Part shown: one piece after another, positions 44,936 to 57,915 of the stretch
Layout of the letters: the number at the start of each line of letters is the position of its first letter
How positions within the stretch are numbered: position 1 is the stretch's first letter
Assembly: GCA_948099385.1 (NCBI GenBank)
Contig: CANUEZ040000156.1
Coordinates: 4,857,501 to 4,921,500, forward strand
Source: Fasciola hepatica
Taxonomy: Eukaryota; Platyhelminthes; Trematoda; Plagiorchiida; Fasciolidae
DNA length: 64,000 nt
Reading direction: 5' to 3'
Position numbers and translations under genes: made by a program
Notes under the pieces: model-generated
Told to the model about the DNA's origin: nothing
Database searches by the model: none
What the model saw: only the letters and a program-made list of their open reading frames with translations

Positions 44936-46210
44936 ATGGTTTCAGCTGTCTCTGTAGCGCAACAGGCTGTGATTCGGATGCATTTGTCCATGGCAAATGC
45001 CACAAAGTTGCCCCACATATATCGGCAAATTCATCCTGATTTGCCAACGGACCCTCGAACGCTTCTTGGTACTCCACTCCAACCATCAAAGAAAGCCGTG
45101 GGCAGGGGAAAATGTGTCCATTTCGGACCCGAGGAGAGTTTGCTGCATGTACTAAATGCAGATATCATACATAGCAGTCGAATCCACGTTCAGCTACGCA
45201 TCAAGTGGTTGACGTTCTTTCGTGGCTCTTCACAACAGCTGTGGCCCATATTGGGACGTGTATGCAAACCACCGTCACCGGTTTTTCTGATTGAGCTTTA
45301 CTGTGGAATGTCTAACCGTGTTGATGTTCATGAATACTTGGATGAAGTAGTTACGGAGTTGAGAGATCTCCTGTGCACCGGTAGATGCCTTCGTCCTTCC
45401 AGTAAACGGGTCTCGATGGTGTTGTCTAGTGTGGAAGGCAACTGAACATCGTTAGTTCTTGCTCTACTTTGGTCCCGTAGTGATGAAAAATGTTCTGCCA
45501 CCTGAACACTACCAAATGTCGTTGGAATTATCCGCGAGTAGTTACATATTACGCAGTGATAAATTGTTAGATCATTACCTAGATTATAAAGAAAGCCACT
45601 GCCCCATGGTAGTTGATAGGTTCGTCAATCTGCATGGCGAATCAGAGGCAGTCTTCAATTTTCACAGCTGGGTGCACATCTGTAAAAGATGTAAGGCACC
45701 ATGGATCTCTGGACACATTTTCCGCATTCCCGTTTGAATCTTACATACAGAAAATAAAACAGTGCGTGTCAGGGCGAAACACGGTCGCTGAGCAGATATT
45801 TTGTTGAACAATGGAGCGGTCGGCAGAAGCAAATATGCACTCGCCTATAAAAATGTGGGATTAAGCCAGTGTTCGCGCGGTGGCTGCACGTGGTCTCTAG
45901 AAGAAAAACAATTAGCTTGGATGGTACCCTTTATGCTACTAAACAGCCAAATAACTGCTCATTAACTGGAAATTCCCCAGTCCGATTCCTAGACTTTGTC
46001 AGACAATATGTGCATTACAGTCAGTATAAAGTCGTTGATGACTTTTTCAGAAAGCCGATTTTGTCGTCCCTATCGAACATTTACGCTTTCAGGCTATTAT
46101 CTGAAGCGATTTCCATTTACCATGTAGAGAACATGAGTGGCAAGGGTTTACTTCTGTCCCAGAGTGAAAACCTGGTTTTCTACCCCATAATTCACAGTTG
46201 GCGTCTATAA
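44936..46210 (+). pseudogene. DNA-transposon transposase relic, copy 2
   Basis: Same family as 0.6-2.04 kb. First block (44,936-45,445): QIHPDLPTDPRTLLGT, YVHFG-like CVHFGPEESLLHVL, IHVQLRIKWLTFFRGSSQQLWPILGR, FLIELYCGMSNRVD and VHEYLDEVVTELRDLL. Second block (45,459-45,740): LYFGPVVMKNVLPPEHY, DRFVNLHGE, then LDTFSAFPFESYIQKIKQ in another frame. Third block (45,869-46,210): FRKPILSSLSNIYAFRLL and LVFYPIIHSW near the end. The central section with C-D-A-P-A-R and the H-T-G-Y segment, present in copy 1, is deleted at about 45,450. This copy cannot be catalytic. Confidence 0.72.
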
Positions 46211-46229
46211 AATTATTCATTTATTACCT

Positions 46230-47460
46230 CTAGGAATAGCCTTTTTCAGAATTTCAAAGTAGCTGAATTCGCCAAAGATAATACCGTTACTGTTGTCAGC
46301 CGAAAACGGATGGTTGATTCCGACCACGTTCATTGGCTAACCTTTCCCTTCGTCCGCATAGAACGCATGATGCGTGACGGTTTGTCACCACCAAAGCACT
46401 GTAGGGTGCACTCAGTTAAGGTACAAAAGGCAGTTGTAAATTTATCATTTAACACGATTATTCCTTTTGTTAGCCGATTATCACGCAGCTGCGAAATTAC
46501 AACGGGTGTTGGAGAAACTGTCTGAGCTGCCCTCATCAGACGCAACTCTTGCAATTGGGTCGATATGGAAAACGACCGCAGTAAGGTTCACTGAATATAA
46601 TACTATCAGAATTATGCAGAAAGCCTGTTGTGCTATCAGACACTGAAAACAACGGAATTCCGCCAAGGATCCGCCCAAGAACGGATACCCGGTCTTTAGA
46701 ATTCTCAGCTTTGGATGTGTCCATGAACCTGCACCGGTCACCACTAGATGCAATACAAACGAACACAGCTATGCCACGTTTGACCAGGTAAACTTATGAT
46801 TGTCTTAATTGTAAAATTCCGTAGTCACGCTAATCGACCAGCATCATGGATATTCACTCCTGCCATCAGCCTACGGAGGGGCATTCCAATGTAAAAGTAG
46901 ACTACCCAACAAATAAAATTTAATCTCAGATTGGAACAACAAGTACAAACCGTGAAATATGCAAAAAGCATAAGGACAGCAGCTCAACAGAAGAGATTTA
47001 TGGTACGTTACCCCAAGAAAATTTCCTTTTATTACATGTCAGCTCATACCGTCCTTAAAAAAGGAGGTCAGATCTATTCAGGAAACAACAAACGAATTAC
47101 GAAGGGATATTACATCTACAAAGCGCGGTGTGCTTCAAACAACCGCTCAAGACCTCACCATGCGGGGTATTCCAATCACTAACTCGGTGCAGTTTGCGCA
47201 TCTCAGCGAGCGATTGAACGACGGAAATTGTTACAATTCACTTGTAGGTGTAACCTGTTTTAAAATGACCAAACCCAGCTGAGTTTTCTTCAAAATGTCG
47301 GAGGGCCAACACTGGGAGAATGCACCAGAGAACTCTTCCAACAGCTAATGACGGCCGATTTTCTTGCGCAGTTGGACGTTAAAAGTGCGCATGGAAAAAT
47401 AGCACCCATGGGTAAAATAATCTAGAGCTTGATTATGGGTAAGAACGTTCGTCGTTTCAA
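46230..47460 (+). pseudogene. DUF4806-type accessory gene downstream of transposase copy 2
   Basis: Starts after a splice-acceptor-like TTTTTCAG (46,243-46,250). FKVAEFAKDNTVTVVSRKRMV opens an N-terminal module, with HWLTFPFVRIERMMRDG and P-x-HCRVHSVKV following. A charged linker follows, then a coiled-coil-like stretch near 46,905-47,135 (SIQETTNELRRDI). The C-terminal DUF4806-like region follows: VQFAHLSERLNDGNCYNSLV near 47,187, VGGPTLGECTRELFQQLMTADF near 47,298 and LDVKSAHGKIA near 47,372. DUF4806 occurs in many invertebrate proteins of unknown function. The frames shift several times, so it is a pseudogene, possibly also containing introns. Same strand as and immediately behind the transposase. 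Confidence 0.6.
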
Positions 47461-47469
47461 TATTGCTTT

Positions 47470-49940
47470 TCAGACGTTGTTTGTCGACAGGGGTAGTCAA
47501 AAGCGACAACACAAGAGGTTGGTCGCACTATCGGTCATTGTTTAGAAAAAGCAAACTGAATAGGTTCGGGGTATCTTTTGACAATGTCAAATAAATTGCA
47601 GTTCATAACTTTAGTCCCGTAAGTTAAGCTTGCCATTTTCCTTATTGATGGTACTTGAGAAAATATAATGGGGATTTTAAAGACAGAGTTATACGTTGAT
47701 AGGACGACAGTAAATAATTGATCATAATTATTCACATTGATTGTCATTTAAATTTTGTATTCTTCATCTGTATTTAAAAGAGCGGAATTTTCCCAATGGT
47801 TCAACCAATCGGATTCTGAATAACAACATGGATTTTTTATAATCGTTTACTTTTGTACACTTCTGTACTCCACATGCTATCAATCGAGGGGTGTTCCGTG
47901 ATATTAGCATGTGCGGACGAATTGCGTAAAGTAGATTTTAGGAATTATTGGCGTTAATGTTTAGAAGCAATAACGGTAGATAATCATGCTCGGATAAATT
48001 ACGGTTGCTTATGAAAATGTGGAAATTGATCACGTGAGGCTTCAGATTATTATAATTAAATATTTTGTGATAAAATACTCAGCTTATTGCGGTAAAAACG
48101 ATAAGAAATATGATAAATGGGCCAGACGCTTTGTTCCGGTTGTTTTTGAGAATGTCCCAGATCAGCCTCTCGAGTGTTTCAAAAGGGGCCAGTCTGGGAC
48201 TAATTTGGGACTAAATCGGAACTAGTTTGGGACTAAATTGGGACTGTTTTGTTGACTGGAGAATTGTACAGCAAAGTAATGCCGAATTTAGTCAAATTAA
48301 CACGGCAGGGGGAAAATATGAAGGATTTCCAACTTACATCTTGTACACCACCAACCAATATCCTCCGGCAAAAATCGCTGCTTTAGGTCCAGGATAGAGT
48401 CATAACTTTTACCGTACCTACCCGTAGTCTACTGTCCGCGCCTGAGATTATTCGCTTCGTGGGTTCTCCACATCGGTCGTAGTTCGTGGGCCATCGTAGC
48501 CATCATTTCTACAAGTTATAATTAACCAATTACAAATACCGTTGAACCATTAGCATTTGGTTTATCCATCAAAAGACCGACTCACACGCGGATCCACAAT
48601 AGGAATGTGGGTGAGGCTCTAGAATAGCACGTTTTACTGTACGAGCTTAAGCTACTTTTCCCAAGCGGTAAGAAGTTATTTCAACGACGGGTTGAAACAA
48701 TTCTGGTTACATTTTGTGAAGATTATTTGAAAGCAAAAGTAACATCAAAGCTGTATAGTATTAGAAGAGTTGAAAAGACCGCCAATAACCCATTATTTTC
48801 TTTTTGTCACTCCAGATGTTCCAACCGTAACCGAGCCCTAAGAACGTGATAGGGCACGAGAAGAGTGACCAAATCAAGAAAACAAACCCCTTTTTGTCTG
48901 AACCAGTTTCCGTACACAACTGCGAGAGTGTGTGCATGTGCGATTACGGCCTGCACTACCATACACACGTTTTCACACGCAACTGTGTAACAATATATTC
49001 TTTAAGTTTTTGTGCGCGTTCTCTCTCTCGGAATATATGCTCTGTCGACCATTGTGTTGGCTGTGCGCTTATCATTGTGGAATGTTCCCATTTCAGTCTG
49101 TGCAAAAGCTGTGGTTGACTGAGTGAATTCCGTTCGTTACCAGTGGCAAACGCTGTTACAAAAGCGACAGCGAGATATCACGCAAAGTCACAAGGTTAAG
49201 AAACAATGAAATTACAAACAAATAAGGAACTGAACTTCATGAAGCAAATGGACATCGGTTCCTGATTTTAAATCACCTATGAAAGCGAGTTTGGGACCTG
49301 GCCATAAGAAAACACATAACAACACAGGAATTTATCGAATATGAATAAAAGTGAAATAGTTCAGAACTTCCTTGTGTACAAAAGATGTGACAAAGAATAC
49401 TCTACAAATTGTACGTAAATTTTCCCCAAAATTCCGAATCATTTTACAACGTTTTTTCAAATAATTAGCCACCCAGTCGGCACAATAGCCTCCAAATCGG
49501 CCCTTGAACTATCCGAAATCACCCACAAAACGACCCGAATAGTCTATTTGAGGGTGTTCATAACCGGATTCAGAAACACAGCCCCCTGTATCCGATTCCT
49601 TAAAATGAAGCTTCATTTATTTAATTTCTCAATGACGTAACTAATATGAACATTTTCATGCCCTAATTTTACAGACCACGTGAAAGACATGAAAAAGAAC
49701 TAGGAACATTCTCACGTAGGACGGAGTGATGAAAAATTGGAACATCAACTTTTATGTATGCACACACGATATCATTTTTTAATAAACTGATATACATTTC
49801 TACTGAGGCTCCCATTTTGCTCAGATATAGTGATAATTAGGTAGTTAGGCCCGAAAGAATGGAGAATATTATAATGTTACACTGAGCGATTAAAAAAATT
49901 GGAGTTACTGGCAAGGAAGTAACAGGTTTTCGTGATTTTT
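47470..49940. other. No recognisable gene
   Basis: AT-rich, with stops in all frames. Apart from a short tandem repeat at 48,194 I see no structure that can be named. Confidence 0.4.
48194..48247 (+). repeat. Tandem repeat, about 11-12-bp unit
   Basis: About five imperfect copies of a TTGGGACTAAA-type unit in a row (variants include a GGAACTAG copy). Confidence 0.8.
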
Positions 49941-49949
49941 TAGGTGCAC

Positions 49950-50075
49950 TGGGCATGCCCAAACCTAGCCAGATTGGGCTCTGGTAGCTCTTCCCAGCGC
50001 ATTTCAATGGAGTTGTCCAAAGATGCGGTGGGCCACTGCAACTTTCTCCCAACCCTAGCCCAATCGGACTAACAT
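49950..50075 (+). repeat. Short interspersed repeat (MITE-like), copy 1
   Basis: Contains 'agcgcatttcaatggagtt' (49,996) flanked by two near-identical direct motifs, 'cccaaacctagccagattggg' (49,958) and 'cccaaccctagcccaatcgga' (50,047). Related sequence occurs inverted at 57.8 kb and direct at 58.4 kb. Confidence 0.5.
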
Positions 50076-50324
50076 TGGACAGTGTTACTTGGGTTTTATC
50101 CAACGAAATCAACTCCATTTGCGATATCTATGGTTACGTTTCTCGCATCGAATGCTACGTAAACCGGCTGGGAACTAACGGGCTGGTTGATAGCGTTCCG
50201 TATTTTAATCAAGGTCTTAAACTTTCCTACAGTTTTGTATCACCCCGAAATCGTCTTGTAAAAAGACTTTATAAAATGCATTTGGCTGATAAATGTTATC
50301 ATATTACTGAAGGTTCATAGCAAA

Positions 50325-51920
50325 ATGTGACTTACAAAACAGCTGCTTCATGCATTGACTTTCGTTGTGGAGTTAAACAGTTGGTGATGTTTCTGTTAAA
50401 TTCTCTTTTTCGTCCACCTGGAAATGGAAAGCAAACTCACAATATAAAAGGTCTATTCACTGATAAGACGCGCAAATAACAACATAACTCGTGCGTTCAC
50501 ATTGCCGACGGAATCAAATCTGCAAGGTATACTGCTCACCTCGTAACTGTCAAACCGTAGCCCAATCACCAGAAAGAAAAACAGAAGTTGAAGTTAAACA
50601 ATGCTTCCTCATTGTTTTAGAACGTGGCTGATTGTGCATCCCATGAATTAATTTATTCAACAACAAACAATTGGAATCCATGAAAAGAAGTGGAAAATTA
50701 GATAACTTACAATATATTCCCCATTTCCTTTTGCTTAAGGCATCCGTATAAGCTGAATCGAGTAATGGACGTTAAATGAAATAAAGCACTAACCAAAAAG
50801 TCGATCGGCATCTTTTATCTTGGATGACTTGACATGGAATGCACGAATGGATGGCAGTCCTTCAGCTTCACTCGAAGACCTTCAAAGTAAGCAATTTTTA
50901 TTGTGTACAATAAAATTACTGATGCACTTCTTCGACTGGACTAACTGGGACTGGAAGTCCTAGATCCAACGGTAAACGTGCATCTATATGTTCTGTCAAA
51001 TTAGACGAAAGTTATGCAATTTACCCCAAGAAAGTGGAATTAATGGGCAAGTTATCCATTGTCTTCAGAAGCGAAATTTGAATACTAACATGGAGTTCCT
51101 GCATAGCCCACGAAGTACTTCCAGCGCGTACTGGGGGTGTAGTGTCCTCGCACTCTGATGAAGATATAGAAACAGGCTTACTGGAAGTGTTTTAGTTAGT
51201 TAAGATGTAACATGCGGTGAACTTTTCTCAAAGCGTTCTATTGGTAAGGTGGAGTCTGATGACGGCACTTCGGTCACATCTTCCAGTAGTCTTCGCAATT
51301 TCATGGCCTTTTGATAGTCACCATAAAAGAGATTAATCAAGTATCATTTATGTCATTATATCAACGGCTCGGTGCTTCTTTGGGTTGGTCGGTGGTGGTA
51401 GACCTTCTCGCGCCAAACGTTCGGATCGAGAAGCACCCACTGAAGGCCAGAGTGAGTGTTCATCGCCCATCATTCATAAGTCAATAACAACGGTTACCGT
51501 ATTCTCCTTGACAAGTTCAATTACGACAAACATCTGAAAATGTGAAAGGATTATTCAATCTCAAGAACTGACTAGGGTGATTAGAGCGAACTGTGCACGA
51601 TGGGCCTAAAAATGTGTGTTCTCCGTAAGGTATTATTAGACGTTTGTATCGTATGCCACTGAGGTTGCACAACAGAAAATCTTTCGACGGCTGTTCATAT
51701 ATGTAATTCTTCAAGTTTGACGAAATTATGGATACGTGAAGTCTCACTTAGCGCAGAATAAATATTTGAATGTAGTGTCGAAATTGTGGACGTCGATAGT
51801 CAGATTGTCCAATGCACTATTCACAAGCGGAAGTCCGATTTATTGACACATCCCATAACTTGAACAATTACATCCCAGTCTTCATCGGTTACTTTGGTTG
51901 TAGACAGTAATCCACTGTAG
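50325..51920. other. No recognisable gene
   Basis: AT-rich. Short open stretches only, with no motif on either strand. Confidence 0.4.
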
Positions 51921-51929
51921 TCAGGCTGG

Positions 51930-53560
51930 TTAACGCACGCGACTTATTGGGATCTTAAGTGGTTCGCCGTCACTCCAAGTCTCGGGGTCTGGTTTCCGGT
52001 TATCCCAAAAAGTGCAGTGGGCCTTTGTGGCTACGAGGTTTATACCCCTTCCACTACACTCATGCACAAAAATCTCAGTTAAAAAACCAAGTACGGATAA
52101 GAAACACCTCGAACAACAGCTAAACAGGTTGGGATGTTTTCGGAGACCTTTTTGTCCACTTTGGTACATTGTGTACTTTTAGAAGAACGGTCTTTCAACC
52201 AATTTAGTAAATGTATCGTACAGTCGAAAGACTCTAATTTTATCAGAAGAGGCGAACGTGGTACACTGTCAAAGGCCGATGTGTCGCCAAACAAATCCAA
52301 TCTAACTGATTAAATGGAATCACAGAGTGATTTATCAACGTAGAGTACAATGAAATCTGCGTCAATTGTAGAGCACTAGGGTTTTCAGGCAAACCATAAA
52401 TCGTTGGTTGGTTTCATCACCATGATTTGAAGGCGACGCAAGGCGACGCGTTCACAAAGCCTTAGTGACAACGGAAAAAGCGATACTGATAAAAACTTTT
52501 GAGTTCCGTTTGGTTATGGGATTGTTCAAGTACACAAAAGGTTACCTACAATCGGAAATGGAAAGTAATTCTAATGAATTATTAAGTACGAGCACCATCA
52601 GACCACATAGAGAGCCGGCCACGTGTCTGAGCACCTCCGCTGGTAGATCGTATGGACCTGATGACTTGTTGACCTGTTTGTCTTTGTCGATTTCAGCAAC
52701 ATAAAAACCTCCATGGTTGATATTTCCTAAAATTTAGGTCACTCAGGGAAACCGGAAACTGGGAAGCAGGTTATCTGACTATGGGAGATATTGGACTTTG
52801 GGACAGTTTATATCCACACTTACCCATGGGGATTTTTACGTTCGACAACAGAGAAACCATCTGTGCTTCATAGCCCAGGAGCCTAGAAACTGTCTGGATA
52901 GGCTGATGCCGAGGCAAGTAATCTAAAATTTTACCAAAATCGATAGCCGACAGACCTCAGGTTAGTTTTGCTTTTGTAAGCTAATTTCACCCTCTTACGC
53001 AGCCTTCTTAGATGTGGAAAAAGGACTCTCCCGGATTCCATGGGAAAGCAATTAATAAAAATTCTACTAATTACTTCCATTGTAAAATCCACAGAAAAAT
53101 ACAGATATGAACAGCCTTTCAACCACGATATGACAACAGACAATGAACGGTTAGTAAGTAGTGCAGTCGCCGTGGAAAAGGTTCTTTGTTTGAAGGGTAT
53201 CTGTTTGAGATGTAAGAGTATGCTTAAGGCCTGAAAAGTAACATGCATTGAACATAGGTGCTAAAGGGTACACAACATGACAGAGAAAAATTCTGAATGG
53301 TCACCTAGGATGTGGTCTAAATGACAGTCATTACGGGTAGAAGTGTGGCAGATCCTGAAATGATTGGAAGATAGAAGAGGAAGTGTAGAAATGTGAATAA
53401 AGCCACCCACTATAATGCGAAGATCATCAGCAAACATGGGTACAATGGAAGGAACAGACGGATTGCAGAAATTGTTAACTGCGGTTTATGAGCACAGTGG
53501 TCCTACGTAAACGTTGCTCATGATAACTTGACCTAAACGTGAGAATATAAGGTAACATGA
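51930..53560 (-). pseudogene. CR1-like LINE relic (endonuclease end to RT)
   Basis: Minus strand from 53,560: VYVGPLCS (like 'VYRpPs') and DLRIIVGGFIH (like 'liiGDFN') mark the endonuclease. A basic linker follows at 53,010-52,930 (RRLRKRVKLAYKSK). RT fingers appear near 52,675: NKSSGPYDLPAEVLRHVA (consensus 'KS.GPDgip.evLk..a'), VLVLNNSLEL. The palm is near 52,290: DLFGDTSAFDSVPRSPLLIKL, with the first catalytic Asp region altered, and LNWLKDRSSK. After a deletion of the FADD region it continues with thumb-like WDNRKPDPETWS near 52,010. Many frame breaks; old. Confidence 0.68.
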
Positions 53561-53599
53561 TAAGGATAAACAATTAGCACCACCTCAGGATTAGAAAAA

Positions 53600-56220
53600 T
53601 AAAGCAAGATTTACACCGTTACTTGGAGATGAGTCAAAAGGCAGTACCATTCCCTTTTTCCTTCTTGTAATGCACACAGTCCTCACAGAATCAGGTGAAA
53701 TCTTCAACTTGAACAGTAATATATCTCATACTGTCATTGAATCGAATTTCCTGTAAACGTATGGCATAGGTATTTAAAAAGCTACGGGAAACAATGAAGT
53801 ATGTAGGATACAATAGACTGTTAAATAGGAAACGCATTTTATAAACATACAACACTAGGAACAATCACACCGCTTGGCACTGTGCGCTTAAGTACAGCCA
53901 GCCAAATAGCTATTTTGCATTTCCTCTCGTGACTGCCCCATTCAAAAACTTCGGACTTTGGGCAAGCTTTTTTGCCCAAGCATGTATTTTATCGATGGGG
54001 TAAATTATTTTGAATAATTGAGTGCACAACAAGGCAGAGCTTGGTTGCGCTGAAATAAGTAGTTTCAAAATATGTAACTGCAACTGCGAACCAATGCGTA
54101 GAGCAGCAATCCAAAAGAGGCGCGCCGTTGAGTTCAGTGTGCGAAGGTCACAACAAGTGAATTTTCTGTTGGTTGCCCTATTTTGAGTCTCCGCGTCGGA
54201 ACGGACACAAGTGTTTTTGAAGAGAAACTTCTTCATCAGAATGACCGGAAACCCCAATTAAAATGCCTGCGCTCCTTAAATTTGAATAAAGTGGAGAGAT
54301 TATAGGAATGTTGCAGCCACCGTGATATTATTTAGCAAATCCATAGAACATTTTTTCTGGCTTACTTTAAGCTAACAGTTCAAGCCAAATCCAAATGAAT
54401 GAAGCAAGTTTATTCAAGAGTCACTTATGTATCCGCAGCATGCCAAAGTATGTGCATAAGGGTGACGTTTCCAGAAATAAACTTGGTGAATTTACCAAAA
54501 CGCCAGAAGTGGAAAAAGAAGTTATCTTACTGCGTCTTAAGCACTCTAAAAGTATGTTACTTATAAATATTTCAAAACAAAGCAAGTAGTAATAAATCTA
54601 CATAACATATAATATAATGTTAACCAATGTATTATACGAAAAGTGGTTATGAAATTCATCTCCGAATTGAAAATTCTAATAGGACAAAAGCAAACAATCC
54701 ATATAAGTGGTAGGTTACCGGTTTGGGTCTGAGGACCCAGATTATTGATTAGAAGCAGTTGAAAACCACTAGCATCAGATGCAATGAACACCAAATTTTA
54801 AAAGCAATAAAACCTCTATAGTTGCCTGAAATGTTTGCTTATAACAATGACCTAGGCCACTTTAAACTTAAAAAGGAAATAAACAAACTCGATTTCATAT
54901 AAAACTCCTAATAAATTGTCACAGAATTTTGACAGGCTAGGGCTACTGAAGAAAGTTGGGGTGCAGAAACGCGCCCTAGAACTATACCTTGGATGCCACC
55001 AAAAAAGACCGTTAGCCGACAATGGCTGAGACGGAGTATTTTTGAGGGTAATACTAGGAGATATATCACAGCTAAATTGTCTATTAGACGATGCCCGAGT
55101 GGGGTGCCGAACTGAAGACACTCTGAGTGCCCCGATCTTTTTAAAAAGACAGTGCACCATGACTGTTATTGGTGCGATGATCGACTCAGCTTGTGAAGAA
55201 GCCGTCTGGTTGACCTTTGGCTCGTAGGTTTCCCGAATTTGTGGGCCGTCTCTGCAAAGTTTCCAAGACATTCCTCTAGATAGAAGCAAAGAACCTTCTG
55301 CATGTCACTGGGAAGAATTTGAAGCCGTATCTCCTTCAGGAGACTGTTATCAATCTTGAGAGTTTTTAAAAATGGGCTTGCGATTCACAAGTTCAGTGTA
55401 GCAAGCAAATTGACAGCCTCGTTTGTCAGACAATCCAATCCGGCTAATGATGGTTGCTTTTTGCGTTGATGCGGACGGGGCTCTTCAGACTCCGACACAT
55501 ATTGCACTTTGTAGACGATGCACGAAGGAAGAACTGTGACCGTGTAGTAAAATCTGTTACTTTTCACAGACACATCGCGCAAAGCAAGAGTCACTTCTAG
55601 CTGTACAAACCAAGCTGTATACAGTTACTTTCCCTGAACGGTGCAAAAGAGACACCAAGAGCTTTCACATCAGCGTCAAAAAGTCTTGGTTGGCTCATGC
55701 TGAAAATGGTATAGTGAAGCAAAACTATCGAAAAAATAGAGAAAAACCAAAACATCAAAAGAGGAAAACGGTTGATAAAATTGAACTACTATTAACGGAG
55801 TTTGATAACATAGTTTATCGACACTCAAAAACCTAGGAATAGAATTTGAAACCATGATAGAACTACCGATTTGGTACTCGGTATGATGAGGTACTAACTA
55901 GATTCCAAAAATGTCCTAGGAAAAGGGGAACAAGCTAAAAGTTCTAACAATTGCCAAAAAATCGTTAAGGTCTATCGGACAAGCAACCGTCGGGCTTGTA
56001 TTGAATCAGCGTCGATCATTTTTGTGTGTTGGGGTGACAGCAAGCACGAAACTGGCAATGGGGGCTCAGGTCCAGAAGCCCACAAGCAGAGCAGTCAAAA
56101 GTGTTTTCCAGTTGGGGAAAACCAGTAATGTTCACAACAAGCAGAGGAACAGCGAACAGCTCTGTGGCATCAAACAACATAAGAAATGCTTAGATTTAAG
56201 TAATAATTAGTTCTTTATCT
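53600..56220. other. No assignable gene; orphan minus-strand frames at 55.72-54.85 kb
   Basis: Three minus-strand open stretches follow one another closely: from about 55,700 (MSQPRLFDADVKAL), 55,594-55,385 (RDVSVKSNRFYYTVTVLPSC) and 55,289-54,852. Their amino-acid texture looks protein-like, but I recognise no family. They could be a decayed host gene, exons, or another element. Elsewhere in the stretch I see nothing. Confidence 0.3.
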
Positions 56221-56226
56221 AAGATA

Positions 56227-56600
56227 ATGTTTAATCGTGCATTTAGACATTCAGACTCAATCATCTCCAGGAAGCTACAGAAGGAAGAGGTACAAAACTA
56301 TCAGCCGGTCAGTTTTCTACTTGTGCCCCTGAAAATACTAGAGGAGTTCATTAGGAACCTTTTGGCCAGTCACCGGGCCAGAGGCAGGGTGGTCTGTAGC
56401 AGACAATACGGATTGGTCAAACATATTTCGCGTTTGGCCAGTCAGCTGTCTTTCTTAGAAAAGGTCAAGGCCATGCTAGATCTGGTCTGCCATTTAGACT
56501 TAAAAAAAGCCTTTGACAGCGTGAACCACAGCCTACCTGGACTCGTTACACTGCTCCTCCCTCCAAAAAAGGACACTGTTTACAGTTTCCCATAGGTGTG
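56227..56600 (+). pseudogene. CR1-like LINE reverse transcriptase fragment
   Basis: Plus strand: YQPVSFLLVPLKILEEFIRN (consensus 'YRPVSLl.v..KilErii'), SRQYGLVKHISRLASQLSFL and HLDLKKAFDSVNHSL (first catalytic Asp present). It ends abruptly near 56,600 without the GPLL and FADD motifs; the following sequence is unrelated. A truncated or interrupted copy. Confidence 0.8.
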
Positions 56601-57780
56601 AACCTCAGAAAGTACGAGGCTAACGAGAACCATAGAGGGGCTGGCATGGCCGCTGGCAGCATCCTCTGGTAGGGTTTGAGAGGATGGATGATTGACAGAG
56701 CTCGCGAGGATGGCTGAGTGTCAGAGTTTGGTAGCAGAGTTACCAGAGATGTGGTATGCTTGACTCAGTGTCTCCCCGTGGGGTTTGCACTGCAAGATCT
56801 ACAAAGACAAGAAGAAAACTCGGTGAGCCGGAGCTCAGTAAGTACGTAAGGAAGCATCACCATTTATTCCGGTAAAGATGGGCTTGACGATCTATGCCTG
56901 AGCGCAGCCACACTGATATTCAAATAGTGTAATTATAGGTACCCGATGAGACTTTGGGCTCACAGAGCTTACGTTTTTTCGTTCAGCAGATCAAACGAAT
57001 GCATCCTCTCGGCGGAAGATCACTGTTTCTTGCAGACTGCAGTTAAATATCTATTTGTTTTCACTGGGTTGAAAAAAGTTCACTGTATCCCAGAAAGTTC
57101 CACTAATTTAGTAAAGAGGAGAGAATGAATTTGCGCGAGTCAGCTGAGCACTTGTTTTGGTGAAACACATTTCTGACCCTTATTAACAATGATGTACTTT
57201 GTACTAGTTAGTGCAATATCAATATGTGGTACGTAGGGAACAAAAATAACCGAATACGATACTGACGTCATCTATCGTGGGATAGAAAATTAATTTTCAA
57301 TGAGAAATAATCATTTAATCAGAACGAAGATTTTTCGAGATTAGAAAAGGAAAAAAGACAAAACGAAGTTTGTTAACCAATCCGGGTACATAAAATACCT
57401 TGTAAAAGAAATAACAAAAAATAGCTCACTTTCTCAACAGTGTTCAGGAAAATGATATCAGACCAGCCACACACAGTTGCTTCTCCGGGATAGTTCGTAG
57501 CAGATTTCGATCAGGCGACTGAAAGTCTTTTAAAATTGGTCCTAATGACTTTAGTCTGGGCTACCACATTGATGTATATGGGCTAAAAATTTGCCTTTGA
57601 AATTGTTCGAGTTAGGATTTTAGCTGCCACAGGTCTCAAGACTTTCACAAGCCATACAGGGGGAACAATCCGCGGTAACAGCCTACGAGTTTATAGAGAC
57701 GTGCATTTAATAATTTATCTAAACAACGTTGTGCATAAAGCACAGTGTAATGGAAAGAATATGAAGGAACATTACAGGAA
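56600..57780. other. No recognisable gene
   Basis: After the RT fragment a GA-rich stretch (56,630-56,860) is followed by AT-rich sequence. No motif. A 'gaggatggctgagtg' string at 56,706 is not a tRNA. Confidence 0.35.
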
Positions 57781-57789
57781 GCACAATTT

Positions 57790-57915
57790 AGCACAGAACT
57801 GCCTCTCCCAAGCAGCACATCCAGTGTTCTCCCAGTGGGGATGGGATTGAGGAGTTCCATTGAAATGCGTCCGAAAGCGATATTAGCCGCCAATCGGGAT
57901 AGGGTTGGGCGCTCC
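57790..57915 (-). repeat. Short interspersed repeat (MITE-like), copy 2, inverted
   Basis: The minus strand reads 'gcccaaccctatcccgattggc' followed by 'acgcatttcaatggaactcc', matching copy 1 in content and order. Confidence 0.5.

Noticed and set aside
56700..56740. tRNA-Ser-like 'ATGGCTGAGTG' string
   Set aside because: No matching acceptor stem or B-box follows.
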